Shown here piece after piece: positions 53,164 through 61,561 of a DNA stretch of 64,000 bases (the stretch's first letter is position 1; every line of letters begins with the position of its first letter). This DNA comes from Ruminococcaceae bacterium KH2T8 (lineage in GTDB: Bacteria; Bacillota; Clostridia; Saccharofermentanales; Saccharofermentanaceae). The DNA is taken from assembly GCA_900111435.1 (NCBI GenBank), contig FOIY01000006.1:124001-188000 (forward strand), in the 5' to 3' direction. The notes beneath the pieces are model-generated. The model worked only from the letters and a program-made list of their open reading frames with translations, was not told the DNA's origin and did not search any database. A program made the translations under genes and the position numbers.

Positions 53164-54099
53164 ATGAAGTATTTTGTAACAGGTGTAGGCGGCCAGCTTG
53201 GTCACGACGTAATGAATGAATTAGCTTCCAGAGGCTACGAGGGCGTAGGATCCGACATCCAGCCCGAGTACAGCGGTGTGAAGGACGGGACGGCAGTATG
53301 CTCGATGCCTTACGTTCAGCTCGATATCACGGATAAGGATGCTGTTGATAAGGTCATCTCCGAGGTTGCTCCCGACGTTATAGTTCACTGCGCGGCATGG
53401 ACGGCGGTAGATCTTGCAGAGGACGATGACAAGAAGGAACTCGTTCATAAGATAAATGCCGAAGGTACCGCTAATATCGCGAAGGTCGCAAAGAAGATCG
53501 ATGCCAAGATGGTATATATCTCTACCGACTATGTATTTAACGGTCAGGGTGAGACGCCCTGGACGCCTGACTGCAAGGACTACGCTCCTTTAAATGTCTA
53601 TGGTCAGAGCAAGCTCGACGGTGAGCTCGCGGTATCGGGGACACTTGATAAGTACTTTATCGTTCGTATCGCCTGGGTATTCGGCAAGAATGGCAAGAAC
53701 TTCATAAAGACGATGCTTCGTGTAGGTAAGGGCCGTGAATTCGTAACGGTAGTAGACGATCAGATCGGTACTCCTACATATACGCTCGACCTTTCAAGGC
53801 TCCTGGTTGACATGACCGAAACAGACAAGTATGGTTATTACCATGCGACTAATAGCGAGGCAGCGGAAGGCAAGTACATAAGCTGGGCTGACTTTACGGA
53901 GAAGATCTACGAGGCAGCCGGCTATACGACAAAAGTAAAGAGAGTAACTACGGCAGAGTATGGCCTCTCGAAGGCGGCAAGACCTTTTAACAGCAGACTT
54001 GATAAGTCAAAGCTTACCGAGAACGGCTTTAAGCCGCTTCCTACGTGGGAAGATGCCGTAGAGAGATATGTTAGAGAATTAGATCCGGAGGAGTTATAA
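53164..54099 (+). CDS. rmlD: dTDP-4-dehydrorhamnose reductase
   Basis: Last step of dTDP-L-rhamnose synthesis. The start ATG 53164 lies right after the rmlB stop; the alternative at 53116 is inside rmlB. MKYFVTGVGGQLGHDVMNEL binds NAD(P)H, STDYVFNGQG and APLNVYGQSKLDGE give the YxxxK site, and RIAWVFGKNGKNFIKTM is typical of RmlD. 311 residues. Confidence 0.95.
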   Translation: MKYFVTGVGGQLGHDVMNELASRGYEGVGSDIQPEYSGVKDGTAVCSMPYVQLDITDKDAVDKVISEVAPDVIVHCAAWTAVDLAEDDDKKELVHKINAEGTANIAKVAKKIDAKMVYISTDYVFNGQGETPWTPDCKDYAPLNVYGQSKLDGELAVSGTLDKYFIVRIAWVFGKNGKNFIKTMLRVGKGREFVTVVDDQIGTPTYTLDLSRLLVDMTETDKYGYYHATNSEAAEGKYISWADFTEKIYEAAGYTTKVKRVTTAEYGLSKAARPFNSRLDKSKLTENGFKPLPTWEDAVERYVRELDPEEL

Positions 54100-54101
54100 A
54101 G

Positions 54102-54653
54102 GTGGGTCAGATAAAAGTTGAGAAGAATGTAGGCGGTATCGAGGGACTTTATGTCATTGAGCCTACGGTTCACGGAGATAACAGAGGTTATTTTACCGAG
54201 ACATACAACAAGAGAGATATGGCTGAGGCCGGTATCGACTTCGAGTTCGTACAGGACAATCAGAGTATGTCGACAAAAGGCGTATTAAGAGGCCTTCATT
54301 TCCAGATCAACTACCCGCAGGCAAAGCTCGTTCGAGTTATAAAGGGTTCCGTATTCGACGTTGCAGTCGATATCCGTAAGGGCAGCAAGACATACGGCAA
54401 GTGGTTCGGCATCGAGCTTACCGAAGAGAATAAGAAGCAGTTCCTTATCTCCCAGGGCTTTGCTCACGGATTCGTAGTACTTTCCGATACGGCTGAGTTC
54501 TGCTACAAGGTAACAGATTACTGGCATCCCAACGACGAGGGCGGCCTTATGTGGAATGATCCCGATATCGGTATCGAGTGGCCCATCCCCGCAGATATGG
54601 AGCTCAACCTTTCCGATAAGGATACTAAGTGGGGAAGGCTCAAGGATCTGTAA
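54102..54653 (+). CDS. rmlC: dTDP-4-dehydrorhamnose 3,5-epimerase
   Basis: Third enzyme of the pathway. GTG 54102 follows GGAGG. GVLRGLHFQINYPQAKLVRVIKGSVFDVAVDIRKGSKTYG and GFAHGFVVLSDTAEFCYKVTDYW are the cupin core with the catalytic histidine. 183 residues, normal. It ends the rml group; a repeat array follows. Confidence 0.95.
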   Translation: MGQIKVEKNVGGIEGLYVIEPTVHGDNRGYFTETYNKRDMAEAGIDFEFVQDNQSMSTKGVLRGLHFQINYPQAKLVRVIKGSVFDVAVDIRKGSKTYGKWFGIELTEENKKQFLISQGFAHGFVVLSDTAEFCYKVTDYWHPNDEGGLMWNDPDIGIEWPIPADMELNLSDKDTKWGRLKDL

Positions 54654-54703
54654 TAGATCTATCCGATTTCAGAAATATAAAGAACAGGCGTATCTTTCTT
54701 GAC

Positions 54704-54853
54704 TAACGAGAAAAATATGGCCTGTTTTTTCTAGTTAAAAAGAATTTTGATGACTAACTGGAAAAATATGCCTATTTTTTTCTAGTTAACGGTGCTAAAA
54801 TGAATCAACTGGAAAAATATAGCACTATTTTGCGAGATAACACGGAAAAATGT
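54704..54853 (+). repeat. Three hairpin-like repeats with exact 51-bp period before the Fic gene
   Basis: Left arms: TAACGAGAAAAATAT (54704), TAACTGGAAAAATAT (54755), CAACTGGAAAAATAT (54806). Right arms TTTTTTCTAGTTA (54725-54737) and ATTTTTTTCTAGTTA (54774-54788) are inverted partners; the third is weaker. A further half-site TAACACGGAAAAATGT (54838-54853) covers ATG 54850. Likely operators. Confidence 0.75.
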
Positions 54854-56046
54854 CATACCTGTCACTGAAAAAATACGGATATAACCATCACGGGGAAGCG
54901 CTTAATGAGTATCAGAGGCGCTTTAACAGCAGTGATGCCAAGCACATTGGCATTAACATAGGCTCGTCACCTGCATTCTTTGTTGAGACTAAGGAGATCA
55001 ACAAGAGTGTATTGGCGCTCTATAAGATGGACAAAAAGGTTATGGAGCTGTGTCGTGAACTGTCGCCTGAAGCTGTTGCTCAGTATCTGCTTAAATGTCT
55101 TACCGATGAGATACAGATAACTAATAGTATCGAGGGCGTTCACAGTACACAAAAAGAGATCCTTGATGCCTATGAGAATAGGGGAACACGATTTAAGGGC
55201 ATAGTTGATAAGTATTTGCTTATGCTTTCGGATGAGCAGATATTGCTTGAAAGCAATCAGGACATTCGAGCTCTATACGATGAACTGGTCCTTCCCGAAG
55301 TATTGGAAGAATCCGAAAAGGATCGTCCTGATGGTGAGATCTTTCGTAAAGAGCGTGTTTTTGTAAGAGGGGCAAAACTTGAACCGTCTCATGAGGGATT
55401 ATATCCCGAAGAGAAGATAATCGATGCAATGCAAAGGGCTCTCGATTACCTGAATGATGAAGATGAAGAGCTTATTTACAGGGTTTCCGTATTTCACTAT
55501 CTTCTCGGCTATATCCATCCGTTTTATAACGGTAATGGAAGACTGAACCGCTTTATAAGCAGTTATATGCTGACGAGTGAACTTGAGCTGATCATCGGAT
55601 ATAGGTTGGCCTGTACGATCAAGGAGGAACAATCGGCGTACAACAAAGCATTCGACGAGTGTAATGATGAAGCAAACCGCGGCGAACTTACGATGTTTGT
55701 TGAGATGTTTGTGAATATCCTGACGGAGAGCATGGAGAACCTTATAGTTGCATTAAAAGAGAAAAAAGCTGATTGGGAACGATATCAGAGTAATATTTCG
55801 GTGTTGCCTTTTGGAACAGAGAAATATTATCCTGCGGTCTACGAGCAACTCATTCTTCATGAATTGTTCGCTCCGGAAGGTGTCGACATGGTAAACCTTA
55901 AGAAAGCTACCAATATCAGTATTCCTACATTAAGGAAACTTCTTAAGAATATAGAGGATGCAGGACTTCTGAAGGTTGACAGCAGCGGAAGACGTTTTGT
56001 CTATGGTATCCGCCTGGATAAGATAGATGAGTTACTGCAGAGATGA
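54850..56046 (+). CDS. Fic family protein (putative AMP-transferase) with C-terminal winged helix
   Basis: The Fic core HPFYNGNGRLNR is complete at residues 223-234, and the N-terminal inhibitory motif TNSIEG (residues 91-96, TxxxEG) marks a class II, self-inhibited Fic enzyme. The C-terminal 70 residues (LRKLLKNIEDAGLLKVDSSGRRFVYGI) look like a winged helix. 398 residues. Fic proteins attach AMP to target proteins; the target is unknown. It follows rmlC but has its own upstream array and no normal ribosome site except GGA before AAAAATG. Confidence 0.88.
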   Translation: MSYLSLKKYGYNHHGEALNEYQRRFNSSDAKHIGINIGSSPAFFVETKEINKSVLALYKMDKKVMELCRELSPEAVAQYLLKCLTDEIQITNSIEGVHSTQKEILDAYENRGTRFKGIVDKYLLMLSDEQILLESNQDIRALYDELVLPEVLEESEKDRPDGEIFRKERVFVRGAKLEPSHEGLYPEEKIIDAMQRALDYLNDEDEELIYRVSVFHYLLGYIHPFYNGNGRLNRFISSYMLTSELELIIGYRLACTIKEEQSAYNKAFDECNDEANRGELTMFVEMFVNILTESMENLIVALKEKKADWERYQSNISVLPFGTEKYYPAVYEQLILHELFAPEGVDMVNLKKATNISIPTLRKLLKNIEDAGLLKVDSSGRRFVYGIRLDKIDELLQR

Positions 56047-56048
56047 TA

Positions 56049-56054
56049 TATAAT
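56049..56054 (+). promoter_or_regulatory. Candidate -10 element of the GT2-GtrA gene
   Basis: TATAAT in the 47-base gap after the Fic gene, overlapping the region just after its stop; no good -35 is seen. GAGG at about 56078 is the ribosome site. Confidence 0.4.
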
Positions 56055-56093
56055 ATCGTTGAAAGATAATCAGATCTGAGGATAAAGGATAAT

Positions 56094-57167
56094 ATGGATA
56101 AAGAGCATCTCGTTCCGATAATAATACCTTCATATGAGCCTGACGAGAGGCTCATAGACATAATAAAGGACCTCGTTAAGGCAGATCTCACGCCGATCGT
56201 CCTCGTAGATGACGGCAGCGGAGATGAGTATCGCAAGTATTTTGAGGAGGCTCAGCAGATCATGGGAGATAAGGGTGTGCTTCTGACCCACGAAGTCAAT
56301 AAGGGTAAGGGCCGCGCCTTGAAGACTGCATTCTCATATATTCTGGAAGGCGACCTTAAGACTGCGATCGGTGCCATTACTGCCGATTCGGACGGACAGC
56401 ATACTGTCGAATGCATAAGCAAGGTAAAAGATGCTCTTATAGCTCACCCTGACGACCTGATCTTAGGCGTTCGTAAGTTCGACGGGCCTGATGTTCCGTG
56501 GAAGAGCAGGGCGGGTAATACCATCACGATCAAGGTCGTATCCTATATCTCGGGACTTAATATCTCCGATACACAGACGGGACTTCGAGGAATCTCTAAT
56601 GCCTTCATGAAGGATCTTCTCGATGTTAAGGGCGAGAGGTTCGAGTTTGAAACTCAGATGCTCCTCGAGACCAAAAACAAGATAAATATCACCGAAGTAC
56701 CGATCAAGACGGTCTACGATTCGGCGACGGATCACAAGACTCACTTTGATCCCTGGAAGGATTCTATAAGGATATATAAGCTCTTCGGCGTTCAGTTTCT
56801 GAAGTTCCTGTTTGCATCGCTGTCGTCTTGCGTACTGGATCTCGTACTCTTTGCGCTTTTCTGCGGAATGCTCAAAGGCGGCGGAGTCACGGCTTATGTA
56901 GCGATCGCGACCGCGGTCGCCAGAGTGCTCTCTGCGACATATAACTACACGATCAACTATAAGGTAGTATTTAAGAGTAATAACAGTAAGGCGGTATCTG
57001 CAGGTAAGTATATCCTCTTAGCGCTCGTTCAGATGGGACTTAGTGCCCTTCTGGTAACGCTGTCATGCATGGCGCTTCCTGCGGCTCCCGAGGTAGTCCT
57101 CAAGGCGATCATAGACATGATATTGTTCTTTATAAGTTACTACGTTCAGAGAAAGTTTATATTCTGA
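56094..57167 (+). CDS. GT2 glycosyltransferase fused to a GtrA domain
   Basis: Residues ~1-230 are a GT-A domain (VPIIIPSYEPDERLIDIIKDL, LVDDGSGDEYRKYF, GAITADSDGQHTVECI). Residues ~235-357 are GtrA-like with four membrane helices and ATYNYTINYKVVFKSNN, ending YYVQRKFIF. The fusion joins loading of a sugar on polyprenyl phosphate with its proposed flipping. A separate GtrA gene is at 7601, so the cell seems to run at least two such systems. Confidence 0.92.
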   Translation: MDKEHLVPIIIPSYEPDERLIDIIKDLVKADLTPIVLVDDGSGDEYRKYFEEAQQIMGDKGVLLTHEVNKGKGRALKTAFSYILEGDLKTAIGAITADSDGQHTVECISKVKDALIAHPDDLILGVRKFDGPDVPWKSRAGNTITIKVVSYISGLNISDTQTGLRGISNAFMKDLLDVKGERFEFETQMLLETKNKINITEVPIKTVYDSATDHKTHFDPWKDSIRIYKLFGVQFLKFLFASLSSCVLDLVLFALFCGMLKGGGVTAYVAIATAVARVLSATYNYTINYKVVFKSNNSKAVSAGKYILLALVQMGLSALLVTLSCMALPAAPEVVLKAIIDMILFFISYYVQRKFIF

Positions 57168-57173
57168 TATAAT
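57165..57173 (+). promoter_or_regulatory. Extended -10 element directly before a start codon (leaderless promoter candidate)
   Basis: TGATATAAT (57165-57173) ends six bases before ATG 57180, so the predicted first transcribed base is at or next to the ATG. No ribosome site exists between. It overlaps the stop codon of the GT2-GtrA gene. Confidence 0.5.
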
Positions 57174-57179
57174 ACCCCT

Positions 57180-58709
57180 ATGATAGAGAAGGCTTCGATA
57201 AAGACAACTAAGAAATCTGACGGCACCATGGCATTCTTACTTGCCCTGGCGCTTTATATGTTCAGTCCCTTTACTCTTATCTCCACGATGGGGAACATGA
57301 TCTCCGATACCGCCATTCAGATCAGGATCGGTCTCGACAGTATCGCATCGGGACACCTGATCCTCGATGAGATCTACAGCTGGCATCCTGACCTTATCTT
57401 TACGGCTCATGAAGCCGGGTGGTACGTGCTCCTCGGCGCCGCATATAAGGCGCTCGGTATCGCAGGAGTCATTATCGTAGGCGCGATCTTTACTTATGTC
57501 ACTGCATTTTTCTGTATAAAGCACAGCCATAAGGTTGCCAATCCTTTCGTTGGCGCGATCGTTATGGTACTGGTACCGTTCATGGGAGGCTATCCTGATT
57601 ACAGCGTCAGGCCTTCGTGCGTATCGCTCTGTGCACTGGCGATCTTTGTATATGTATATTTCGGAGAGTTCAAGGATAAGGCTAAGTACATCACATTCGT
57701 AGTATGCTGCTTCGCATTGGGCTGGCTTCACGGAGGAATACTTCCCGCATTTGCGGCAGTTATGCTCCTTCTTGCGGCTATCGAGGCGATCTACAGGAAC
57801 TTCAAGGAAATGCTCTGGTGCTTAGGCTCCCTTGTTGCAGGCTTCCTCGTATCTCTTCTTAATCCCATCGGCATCCGTGTATGGACATTCGGACTTAAGC
57901 AGTCCGCGGCATCCGATGTATGGGCTTTCGTAGACGAATGGAATCCTAAGACATTCACGATCCTTGAGGCGGTTCTTATCCTCCTTCTTCTTATCGGCTT
58001 TATGGTCGACGACAGAGTCAAGAAGTTTGAAAAGAGGACGATCACCAAGCTCGCGATCATGTGCATGTTCTTTGTTGCTACATGCGTCTATAAGAGGTTT
58101 ATGCTCCAGTTCTCCGTAATGTATCTCATGATCGCTCCCGAGGAGCTGACGCTCCTTGTCGGCTGGATCAACGAGAACCTTACGAAGATAAAGAAGAAGC
58201 CCGCGATCTCCTCGAGGATCTACAGCCTCCTGGCGATCATCTGTGTTCTCTTTACGGGTGTATCCGGATTTTTGAGGAGCACGGAGTATTTCCACTACAA
58301 CTCGATGCAGGATATCGAGAACATGGTGGCTTATGACCATGACATAATTGGATTTATTAAGGCGAAGGGCTATGAGCGTCCGTTTAATTCGTTCAATACG
58401 GGCTCCTGGCTCGCGTTCTCCGGCGTACCGGTTCATATCGATAACAGGATCGATCCTTATATGAGCGAATACTCGGGAGTCGACCACATAAGAGGAAAGA
58501 TCGATGTCGGATCCTTGGATGAGCTCGACTACATAAGGAGCGAATATGACTGCGATGCCTATATCCTTGAGGTACCTGCAGGCTATTCCTATCTGGTATA
58601 CGAGATAGAGACATATGCTCCCGATCGCTATAGGGTAGTATACGACAATACCGTTACGTCAGGTGACGGCAATACATCAAGGCGCTGGCTGATCATCGAA
58701 CCCTGCTGA
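57180..58709 (+). CDS. Polytopic membrane protein, possible GT-C glycosyltransferase
   Basis: 509 residues with about eleven membrane helices followed by a soluble C-terminal part. The first external loop, SDTAIQIRIGLDSIASGHLILDEIYSWHPDLIFTAHEAGWY, has Asp and Glu residues and an EAGWY stretch as in GT-C enzymes. The C-terminal part has FNTGSWLAFSGVPVHIDNRIDPYMSEYSG. It follows the GT2-GtrA gene and could use its polyprenyl-linked sugar. No family name is certain. Confidence 0.6.
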   Translation: MIEKASIKTTKKSDGTMAFLLALALYMFSPFTLISTMGNMISDTAIQIRIGLDSIASGHLILDEIYSWHPDLIFTAHEAGWYVLLGAAYKALGIAGVIIVGAIFTYVTAFFCIKHSHKVANPFVGAIVMVLVPFMGGYPDYSVRPSCVSLCALAIFVYVYFGEFKDKAKYITFVVCCFALGWLHGGILPAFAAVMLLLAAIEAIYRNFKEMLWCLGSLVAGFLVSLLNPIGIRVWTFGLKQSAASDVWAFVDEWNPKTFTILEAVLILLLLIGFMVDDRVKKFEKRTITKLAIMCMFFVATCVYKRFMLQFSVMYLMIAPEELTLLVGWINENLTKIKKKPAISSRIYSLLAIICVLFTGVSGFLRSTEYFHYNSMQDIENMVAYDHDIIGFIKAKGYERPFNSFNTGSWLAFSGVPVHIDNRIDPYMSEYSGVDHIRGKIDVGSLDELDYIRSEYDCDAYILEVPAGYSYLVYEIETYAPDRYRVVYDNTVTSGDGNTSRRWLIIEPC

Positions 58710-58726
58710 CCGCAGGGTTTTCTTTT
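58699..58726 (+). terminator. Intrinsic terminator overlapping the gene end
   Basis: AACCCTGC (58699-58706) pairs with GCAGGGTT (58712-58719), followed by TTCTTTT. A second hairpin, GGGTTTTC (58715-58722) with GAAAACCC (58732-58739), shares bases with the first and cannot form together with it. Confidence 0.75.
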
Positions 58727-58813
58727 GGGGAGAAAACCCGATCAGGGTCCGAGAGTTTACCATCAATTAACACATTTATCAAGAAAAGGTGATATAGTGA
58801 AATTGGTGGCACT

Positions 58814-61534
58814 ATGAGCGATAACGGTATTGTCAGAAAACGCATAGCGATCCTTTGTGCGCAGCCCGAAGAATATTATCAGAAGGGCGTACTCGAAGGT
58901 ATAAAGGACAAGCTTTTCGAAGCTGATCTTGACGTGTGCATTTTCGCGATGTACCAGAAGTTTCAGGAGACAAAGGCCCGCGAGATCGGCGAATCGAACA
59001 TCTTTAATCTCATAAACATAAATGAGTTCGACGGCATGATCCTTTTGGCCGATACCATCCAGACCCCCGGTGTATTAAGGCGTATCGAGGATCGCCTCTA
59101 TAGCGAATATTCTAAGCCCGTCCTCTTTGTAGATAAGGACAGCGACTATTATCCTTCGATATCTCTTGATCATTATGATCCCATCGTAAGGCTCACCGAG
59201 CATCTTATCGTCGACCACGGATATAAGGATATCGCCTTTATTACCGGTAAGCAGTGGCACCCGTACTCCAGAGAGAGGCTTCATGCTTTCACGGATACGA
59301 TGGAAAAGCACGGACTTAATGTGCGCCCGGAGAGGATCTATTACGGAGATTTCTGGTACGCGAGCGGTGAGACTATAGGTGACGAGCTCGCTTTGTTCCC
59401 TGATGATCTTCCCGAAGCAATAGCATGCGCTAATGACTATATGGCGATCGGACTATGTTCCTCGCTTACAAAGCACGGCATCAGGGTACCCGAGGACGTA
59501 GCCGTGGTCGGATACGATTCGGTCGTAGAAGGCCAGGATAGCCCTCAGCCAATAACATCCATACCGCTTCCTGCCCGTGAATACGGCGAATTTTGCGGTG
59601 AGAGCATGCTCTCGCTCCTTAAAGGTGGCAGGATAGGACGTTTTAAGAACAGTTGTGAGCTCTTTAAGGGCAGCAGCTGCGGATGCCATAATGAGAGCGT
59701 CGTCCCCAAGGTAAGGCTCAGGCCCACATGGGATACCGACGTATCCGCGCGCTCGTTCATGATGGAGCGTAACCGTATATTGGCAGATATGCTCTCGGGA
59801 GCTGACCTGGAGAGCGTCATGGACTCGGTGCAGTCCTATACATTCCAGATAAGACCTTTTGACAGCTTCGACCTTTGCCTCAATTCATACTGGGCAGAGG
59901 ACACGTTCAAGGTGGGAGAAGCCCTGAAGACCGGATATTCCGACCGTATGATCGATGTACTTTCATGCGGCAGGGAAGGTGAAGGCGAGGACCGCCTCGA
60001 TTTCATGGAGACATTCGATACTTTGGAGATGCTCCCGAAGCTCCATGAGCCTTCGGATGAGCCCAGATGCTTTATCTTTACTCCCGTGCACTTTGACGAC
60101 AGCAGCTTCGGCTATGCGGTCTTAGGGCTTAACGGATCACTCGCAAGGCTCGATCACAGCTACTGCATGTGGCTCGTAAGCGTCATGTACGGTCTCGAAT
60201 CCTTAAGAAGGCTCAAGGTCCTTTTGGGTACGAATAAGAAGATCGAAGCGAGCAGATATATCGACAGCCTGACGGGACTTTATAACTACGACGGTTTCCT
60301 GAAGCACGCCGATCCCATGATAGAAAGATCGATGCAGCTTCACTGCTATGTGAGCGTTATGGCACTTGATATCTCAGGCCTTAACGTTATAAATTCCGCA
60401 TACGGCCGAAAGAGCGGCGATAAGGCGATAATAAAGCTCGCGCATATCCTCCGCGACTCTGTCGGCGAAGGTGCTATCTGTGCAAGGCTCGGTAACGACG
60501 AGTTCGTGATAGCTCAGCTGACGGACGAAAGTAACGGCAAGATCCTTCACGATATCAGGATGAGGATATCTGAGGAGGTCGCGAAATATAACCTCCCGCA
60601 TGACTACGATATAGTTGTCGTATCAGGTGAGAAGGTAGGAAGATGCGGAAGCATCAATGAGCTCGAGAGCCTTATAAATCTCGCGGTATCCATAAAGAAC
60701 AACAACAAGGTGCGCGAGCAGAAGGTGCGCCTCGATTCGTCTCTTACTCCCGAGCAGAAGAAGATCGCAGAGACGGTAAAGAACCTCCTCGACGAGAACA
60801 GGTTCAACTATCACTATCAGCCGATCGTGAGTGCGAAGACCGGCGAGATATTCGCTTTCGAGGCTCTGATGAGGCCTGATATCGACCCGTATATCGGCCC
60901 CGCGGTGGTCATCGAGTACGCCGAGCACTTGGGCAGGATCTACGATGTCGAGAGGTCGACTTTCTATAATGTCCTTCGCGAATATGAGAATAAGAAGAAT
61001 CTCTTTAATGAACGAAAGCTCTTTATAAACTGCATCACGGGCGTTACCTGGACGGATGAAGATACCGATATCGTGGCGCCTAAGCTCAAGCAGTACTCCG
61101 ACAGGATCGTCCTCGAGCTCACCGAGCAGCGTGAAGCAGATGACGAGATGCTCGATAAGATGAAGACCCAGATAAGAAAGCTCGGCATCCAGAGTGCGAT
61201 CGACGATTACGGAACGGGATACTCAAATGTTGTAAACCTCTTAAGATATATGCCCGACTACGTTAAGATCGACAGGATGCTTCTCATGGGTATCAACGAT
61301 AATCCGCAAAAGCAGCATTTCGTGAAGGAAGTTGCCCAGTTTGCACATGACAATAATTTCCTTGTGCTTGCTGAGGGCGTTGAGACTTCCGATGAGCTCA
61401 AGACATGTATCGAGCTCGGAGCTGACCTCCTGCAGGGATACTACCTCGGGCGCCCGAAGGCTGAGATCATATCAGAGATAGACCCGGAAGTTCGAGAAGA
61501 GATATTCCGCTATAACGCATATAAGAATCGCTGA
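58814..61534 (+). CDS. Cytoplasmic LacI-type sensor fused to GGDEF-like and EAL domains (c-di-GMP phosphodiesterase)
   Basis: 906 residues. Residues ~8-290 are a periplasmic-binding-like domain of the LacI type (AILCAQPEEYYQKGVLEGI, GYKDIAFITGKQWHPYSRERLHAF, ACANDYMAIGLCSSL, VAVVGYDS) without the DNA-binding part and without signal peptide. A GGDEF-like domain (~475-630) has GNDEF near 560 instead of GGDEF. The EAL domain (~650-900) is intact: FEALMRP, ELTEQ, IDDYGTGYSN, VKID, AEGVET, LLQGYYLGRP. It probably lowers cyclic di-GMP in response to a sugar-like ligand. Confidence 0.9.
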   Translation: MSDNGIVRKRIAILCAQPEEYYQKGVLEGIKDKLFEADLDVCIFAMYQKFQETKAREIGESNIFNLININEFDGMILLADTIQTPGVLRRIEDRLYSEYSKPVLFVDKDSDYYPSISLDHYDPIVRLTEHLIVDHGYKDIAFITGKQWHPYSRERLHAFTDTMEKHGLNVRPERIYYGDFWYASGETIGDELALFPDDLPEAIACANDYMAIGLCSSLTKHGIRVPEDVAVVGYDSVVEGQDSPQPITSIPLPAREYGEFCGESMLSLLKGGRIGRFKNSCELFKGSSCGCHNESVVPKVRLRPTWDTDVSARSFMMERNRILADMLSGADLESVMDSVQSYTFQIRPFDSFDLCLNSYWAEDTFKVGEALKTGYSDRMIDVLSCGREGEGEDRLDFMETFDTLEMLPKLHEPSDEPRCFIFTPVHFDDSSFGYAVLGLNGSLARLDHSYCMWLVSVMYGLESLRRLKVLLGTNKKIEASRYIDSLTGLYNYDGFLKHADPMIERSMQLHCYVSVMALDISGLNVINSAYGRKSGDKAIIKLAHILRDSVGEGAICARLGNDEFVIAQLTDESNGKILHDIRMRISEEVAKYNLPHDYDIVVVSGEKVGRCGSINELESLINLAVSIKNNNKVREQKVRLDSSLTPEQKKIAETVKNLLDENRFNYHYQPIVSAKTGEIFAFEALMRPDIDPYIGPAVVIEYAEHLGRIYDVERSTFYNVLREYENKKNLFNERKLFINCITGVTWTDEDTDIVAPKLKQYSDRIVLELTEQREADDEMLDKMKTQIRKLGIQSAIDDYGTGYSNVVNLLRYMPDYVKIDRMLLMGINDNPQKQHFVKEVAQFAHDNNFLVLAEGVETSDELKTCIELGADLLQGYYLGRPKAEIISEIDPEVREEIFRYNAYKNR

Positions 61535-61561
61535 GGCGATCTCCTCTTACTGCGGTCGGGA

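Noticed and set aside
54704-54853. 51-bp periodic units before the Fic gene as CRISPR or as simple terminators
   Set aside because: The units are inverted repeats with conserved interior, not constant repeats with unique spacers. A terminator role for unit 1 remains possible, but the exact period and the half-site at the ATG favour operators.
57822-58487. Minus-strand open frame of 221 codons
   Set aside because: It is antisense to the GT-C-like gene and its translation is charged, repetitive and without membrane or domain pattern.
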